Origin: Mycolicibacterium anyangense
Lineage (GTDB): Bacteria; Actinomycetota; Actinomycetes; Mycobacteriales; Mycobacteriaceae
DNA: 64,000 nucleotides
Direction of reading: 5' to 3'
Assembly: GCF_010731855.1 (NCBI RefSeq)
Contig: NZ_AP022620.1
Coordinates: 1,240,001-1,304,000, forward strand
The position numbers and the translations under genes were made by a program. The first letter of the stretch is position 1. Every line of letters starts with the position of its first letter. Below the pieces are notes generated by a model, which did no database searches, was not told the origin of the DNA, and saw only the letters and a list, made by a program, of their open reading frames with translations. Of the stretch, positions 61,115 to 64,000 are shown piece by piece.

Positions 61115-61136
61115 ATCTGCTTATGAATGCAGATAG
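61113..61136. promoter_or_regulatory. ArsR-type operator over the regulator start codon
   Basis: CTATCTGC (61113-61120) and GCAGATAG (61129-61136) form a perfect 8-bp inverted repeat with an 8-bp spacer that contains the ArsR start codon. Size and place fit self-repression by an ArsR/SmtB protein. Confidence 0.65.
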
Positions 61137-61473
61137 TGATGCATCCACGTTGGCCGATGACCACGCCGACCTCATCGTCGAGGTGTTCCGGATGCTCGCA
61201 GACTCGACCCGGGTGCAACTGCTGTGGGCACTGCGCGACGCCGAGCTCAGCGTCAACGATCTCGCCGAGCGGGTCGGCAAGCCTGGCCCGTCGGTGTCCC
61301 AACACCTGGCCAAGCTCCGGATGGCCCGGCTGGTCCGGACACGCCGCGAAGGCACCTCGGTGTTCTACCGGCTGGAGAACGACCACGTGCGCCAACTGGT
61401 CACCGATGCGGTGTTCAACGCCGAGCACGCGGCCGGCGGGGTACCAGCCCACCATCAGGACAGGGGTGCGTGA
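61123..61473 (+). CDS. ArsR/SmtB-family metal-responsive repressor
   Basis: The 116-aa winged-helix protein has the recognition region LSVNDLAERVGKPGPSVSQH followed by LAKLRMARLVRTRREGTSVF. Aligned with the alpha-5 zinc site of CzrA (D-x-H...H-x2-H), its segment ENDHVRQLVTDAVFNAEHA keeps two His (H88, H102) but has N86 and N99 in the other two places. Extra candidates are D87, E101, H14 and the terminal H110-H111 pair. It probably represses the CDF gene and itself, but the metal may not be zinc. The stop overlaps the CDF start by 1 nt. Confidence 0.9.
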   Translation: MNADSDASTLADDHADLIVEVFRMLADSTRVQLLWALRDAELSVNDLAERVGKPGPSVSQHLAKLRMARLVRTRREGTSVFYRLENDHVRQLVTDAVFNAEHAAGGVPAHHQDRGA

Positions 61474-62393
61474 TGGGCCACGCACACGGGCACGGGCACA
61501 CTCACGACCACGCGGGCCGGGTCGACGACGCGATGCGTGACAGCGCGGCCGGGATCCGCGCCGTCAAGATCAGCCTGGTCGCGTTGGCCGTCACCGCCGT
61601 CGTGCAGGTCGTCATCGTGGTGCTCTCGGGATCGGTTGCGCTGCTTGCCGATACCATCCACAACTTCTCCGATGCGTTGACCGCAATCCCGTTGTGGATC
61701 GCCTTCGCGCTGGGCCGGCGGCACGCCACTCGGCGCTACACTTACGGACTGGGTCGTGTCGAAGACCTCGCCGGGTTGTTCGTGGTCGCGGTCATCGGGA
61801 TCTCCGCCGTCGTCGCCGCCGGGGAGGCCGTCGAGCGCCTGATCCACCCCACGGCGATCACCCACGTCGGATGGGTGGCGGCAGCTGGTGTGGTCGGCTT
61901 CATCGGCAACGAGCTGGTGGCGCTCTACCGCATCCGGGTGGGTACCCGGATCGGCTCGGCCGCGTTGCGCGCCGATGGGATGCATGCTCGCGCCGACGGT
62001 TTGACCTCGCTGGCCGTGGTGCTCGGGGCGATCGGGGTGGCGCTGGGCTTCCCCGCTGCGGACCCCATCATCGGCCTGTTGATCGCGGCCGCGATCGTGG
62101 TGGTCATGGTCGCGGCTGCCCGCGACGTGTTCAACCGGCTGCTCGACGGTGTCGATCCGGAGTTGGTCGACACCGCCTACCGTGAACTGGCCCGGCAACC
62201 GGGAGTGCTTGGTGTGCAACGAGTCCGGATGAGGTGGATCGGATTACGGCTGGACGCCGATGTGGAACTGAACGTCGACCCGCAGCTGAGCCTGCGCCAG
62301 GCGCATCAGCTCGCGCACGAGGCCGAGCATGCGCTCACCCACGCGATCCCGAAGCTCGACACCGCGGTGGTGCACGCGTATCCGGCGCACTAG
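61473..62393 (+). CDS. Cation diffusion facilitator (zinc/cobalt efflux type)
   Basis: The 306-aa protein begins with a His-rich stretch (GHAHGHGHTHDH), then has six helices and a C-terminal cytoplasmic domain. The transport site is H63-x3-D67 in TM2 (DTIHNFSDALT) and H171-x3-D175 in TM5 (MHARADGLTS), the two-His two-Asp arrangement of zinc-type CDF carriers. It exports divalent metal against protons. ATG 61473 overlaps the ArsR stop. It converges with a lipoprotein gene by 4 nt. Confidence 0.93.
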   Translation: MGHAHGHGHTHDHAGRVDDAMRDSAAGIRAVKISLVALAVTAVVQVVIVVLSGSVALLADTIHNFSDALTAIPLWIAFALGRRHATRRYTYGLGRVEDLAGLFVVAVIGISAVVAAGEAVERLIHPTAITHVGWVAAAGVVGFIGNELVALYRIRVGTRIGSAALRADGMHARADGLTSLAVVLGAIGVALGFPAADPIIGLLIAAAIVVVMVAAARDVFNRLLDGVDPELVDTAYRELARQPGVLGVQRVRMRWIGLRLDADVELNVDPQLSLRQAHQLAHEAEHALTHAIPKLDTAVVHAYPAH

Positions 62394-63067
62394 CAGACGT
62401 ACTTGAGACCGATTCCCGGTGGCGGGGTGATCTGCTGGGCGCAGGCATAGGAGTCGACCCCGCTGGCCGCCAACCGGATGGCCGACTGATGCGCGTAGTT
62501 GACGCAGTACAGCGCCTCGGAGTCGGTGCGACAACGGAAGTCGCCGAAAGACAATGAGGAGTCCAGGGGCAGCGAGGGACCCTGTCCGCTGCCGAACCGG
62601 CCCGGGTCACCGTGCGCGGATCCGATCAGGACGGTCGCGCCGTCGAAGTCGACCCAGCCACCCTTCCATTGTCCGTAGACGTCGGGTGGTTGGGGTGGCG
62701 GATTGGTGAGCTCCACCAGGCAGGCCAGCCCGGGTGCCCCGTGCTTGGCGTCGGTCATGCAGGTGGTGCCCGCCGGGGTCGTGAAGGCGACGTCGTCGCC
62801 CAGATCGGTGCTGGCCCCGCCGCGCAGCGCGATGTGGTAGCCGGCGGCATCCACCGGCGCCGCCCCCTCGATCCAGCTGATCACTCCGGCGATCGGGACG
62901 CCCGGCGGCGGGGCCGCCGTGGAACTGGTCGTGGTGGTCGGCGTGGCCGAGGACGCCTTCGGCGCGGGCGTGATCGGCGTCAGCGCGGTCGGACGCGCCT
63001 GACCGCCTGTTGGCGAGGAACATCCGGCAACCAGCAGCGACGCTGCAAGCAACACGGCAATTCGCAT
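62390..63067 (-). CDS. Putative lipoprotein, mycobacterial type
   Basis: The 225-aa protein has a short signal peptide with lipobox VAGC at C16, a Thr/Ser/Pro linker (about 20-55), and a folded domain with six cysteines (TTCMTD, LACLVE, FRCRTD, LYCVNY, YACAQQ and terminal YVC), likely three disulfides. The domain pattern IALRGGASTDLGDDVAFTTP resembles secreted mycobacterial proteins of unknown function. It lies between the CDF and carboxylesterase genes, divergent from the latter. Confidence 0.7.
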   Translation of the reverse strand: MRIAVLLAASLLVAGCSSPTGGQARPTALTPITPAPKASSATPTTTTSSTAAPPPGVPIAGVISWIEGAAPVDAAGYHIALRGGASTDLGDDVAFTTPAGTTCMTDAKHGAPGLACLVELTNPPPQPPDVYGQWKGGWVDFDGATVLIGSAHGDPGRFGSGQGPSLPLDSSLSFGDFRCRTDSEALYCVNYAHQSAIRLAASGVDSYACAQQITPPPGIGLKYVC

Positions 63068-63129
63068 CCAGCCAGGCTAGCCGTCTCGACCCGAACGAGA
63101 CGTCAGGCGCGTCGGCGGCGGTTGTTCGA

Positions 63130-63135
63130 TACCGT
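63130..63135 (+). promoter_or_regulatory. -10 box for the carboxylesterase
   Basis: TACCGT ends 6 nt before ATG 63142, fitting a leaderless start. Confidence 0.4.
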
Positions 63136-63141
63136 CGAATG

Positions 63142-64000
63142 ATGCACGAACACACCGTCCGCGCGACGACAACCGGTGGCGTCGTCGAAGGCTTCACCCG
63201 CGACGGCGTCAACCGCTGGCGTTCCGTTCCCTACGCCCGGCCACCGGTGGGTGCGCTGCGGCTGCGAGCCCCGCAGCCGCCCCAGCCGTGGCGGGGGGTG
63301 CGCTACTGCCACAGCTTTGCCAACTGTGCGCCGCAGCAGCGCCGCTACACCATGCTCGGGGTCGGCCGCTATCAGCCGATGAGTGAAGACTGTCTGACCC
63401 TCAACGTGGTCACCCCGCAGTGGCCGGGGCCGGCGCCGGAGGGCGAACTGTTGCCGGTGATGTTCTTCATCCACGGCGGCGGTTACATCATGGGTAGTTC
63501 GGCCACACCGCTGTACGACGGTGCGGCGCTGGCCCGCCGCGGGTGTGTCTACGTGTCGGTGAACTACCGGCTCGGCGCACTCGGTTGCGTGGATTTCTCC
63601 TCGCTGTCGACACCCGAGGTCCCGATCGACAGCAACCTGTTCCTGCGCGACCTGGTGATGGCGCTGCGCTGGGTACGCGACAACATCGCCACCTTCGGCG
63701 GGGATCCCGACAATGTCACCATCTTCGGCGAGAGTGCCGGTGCGCATGCGGTGGCCACCTTGCTGGCGGTCCCGGATGCCAAAGGGTTGTTCCGGCAGGC
63801 GATTTCCGAAAGCCCCGCTTCGGGGTTGGTCAGCACGGGGGAGACAGCAGCGGCGATCGCCGGGAAGTACGTCGACGCGCTGGGCGCTGACCGGGCCGAT
63901 GCCGCCGCCACGCTGATGCGGGCCCGGCCCGCCGATCTGGTCACCACGCTGGACCGGCTGCTCGAACGCAGTCTGCACGAGATGAACGGCGCGTTTGCCG
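63142..64000 (+). CDS. Carboxylesterase (type B lipase/cholinesterase family), 5' part
   Basis: The gene runs off the right edge; 286 residues are visible. It has the type B carboxylesterase start (GGVVEGFTRDGVNRWRSVPY, ARPPVGALRLRAPQ), SEDCLTLNVVTPQ, the oxyanion-hole FFIHGGGYIMGSS and the nucleophile elbow TIFGESAGAHAV with S198. The acidic residue and His of the triad should lie beyond the window. No signal peptide is present, so a cytoplasmic ester hydrolase is likely. ATG 63139, immediately before, is an alternative start. Confidence 0.92.
   Translation, partial: MHEHTVRATTTGGVVEGFTRDGVNRWRSVPYARPPVGALRLRAPQPPQPWRGVRYCHSFANCAPQQRRYTMLGVGRYQPMSEDCLTLNVVTPQWPGPAPEGELLPVMFFIHGGGYIMGSSATPLYDGAALARRGCVYVSVNYRLGALGCVDFSSLSTPEVPIDSNLFLRDLVMALRWVRDNIATFGGDPDNVTIFGESAGAHAVATLLAVPDAKGLFRQAISESPASGLVSTGETAAAIAGKYVDALGADRADAAATLMRARPADLVTTLDRLLERSLHEMNGAFA

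Noticed and set aside
63103..63978. 291-codon minus-strand frame at the right edge
   Set aside because: It is antisense to the carboxylesterase, whose catalytic motifs are clear, and has no recognisable domain.
1..64000. Insertion sequences, prophage, CRISPR arrays, replication or attachment sites
   Set aside because: No transposase, integrase, phage structural gene, spacer array or flanking duplication was found; the tRNA gene has no adjacent integrase.

Overview
The window is chromosomal DNA of a fast-growing mycobacterium (Mycolicibacterium-like). The evidence is GC-rich sequence with many GTG starts, promoters placed directly against start codons (leaderless genes), RbpA, a stand-alone polyprenol-phosphate mannose synthase beside Lnt, PdtaR, a six-helix class III adenylate cyclase, and gene order matching two Mycobacterium tuberculosis blocks (about Rv1614-Rv1629 and about Rv2062c-Rv2049c). 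No insertion sequence, prophage or CRISPR array was seen.

Left part (1-20.7 kb): the acidic repeat tail of Lgt, a DUF222/HNH (13E12-type) protein, a secreted GH16 glucanase, a TM2 and a DUF2752 membrane protein, glutamate synthase gltBD behind a structured leader, pyk, tesB, a DUF2156 membrane protein, a DUF4190 protein, the cytochrome bd operon cydABDC and an HdeD-like membrane protein.

Middle part (20.7-44.8 kb): a polar amino-acid ABC importer, the adenylate cyclase, a serine hydrolase, and an accessory cluster of NCS1 permease, ureohydrolase, PucR regulator and nitrilase-family amidase that could use guanidino compounds. Then come a second GH16 enzyme with a carbohydrate-binding domain, a small lipoprotein, an unusual tRNA with Leu anticodon CAA, pdtaR, a complete branched-chain amino-acid ABC operon, a thiolase-fold/DUF35 pair under a KstR-like operator, and polA.

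Right part (44.8-64 kb): a TauD-type dioxygenase, cobN, an F420/PPOX protein, fxsA, an amidohydrolase, lnt-ppm, rbpA, a small Cys-rich protein, a RecQ-family helicase, an ssuCBAD sulfonate operon preceded by an 11-codon ORF coupled to ssuC, a metal-efflux cassette (53-aa Cys/His protein, ArsR regulator, CDF transporter), a lipoprotein and the start of a carboxylesterase.

Main themes are nitrogen entry (gltBD, two amino-acid importers, guanidino cluster), sulfur scavenging (ssu, TauD dioxygenase), respiration and carbon core (pyk, cydABDC), and envelope lipid modification (lgt, lnt, ppm). The observations most worth checking are the gltB ribosome-site hairpin, the guanidino cluster with its operator, the short-armed tRNA-Leu(CAA), the KstR-like site over a likely retro-aldolase pair, the ssu leader peptide, and the metal cassette with its start-codon operator.
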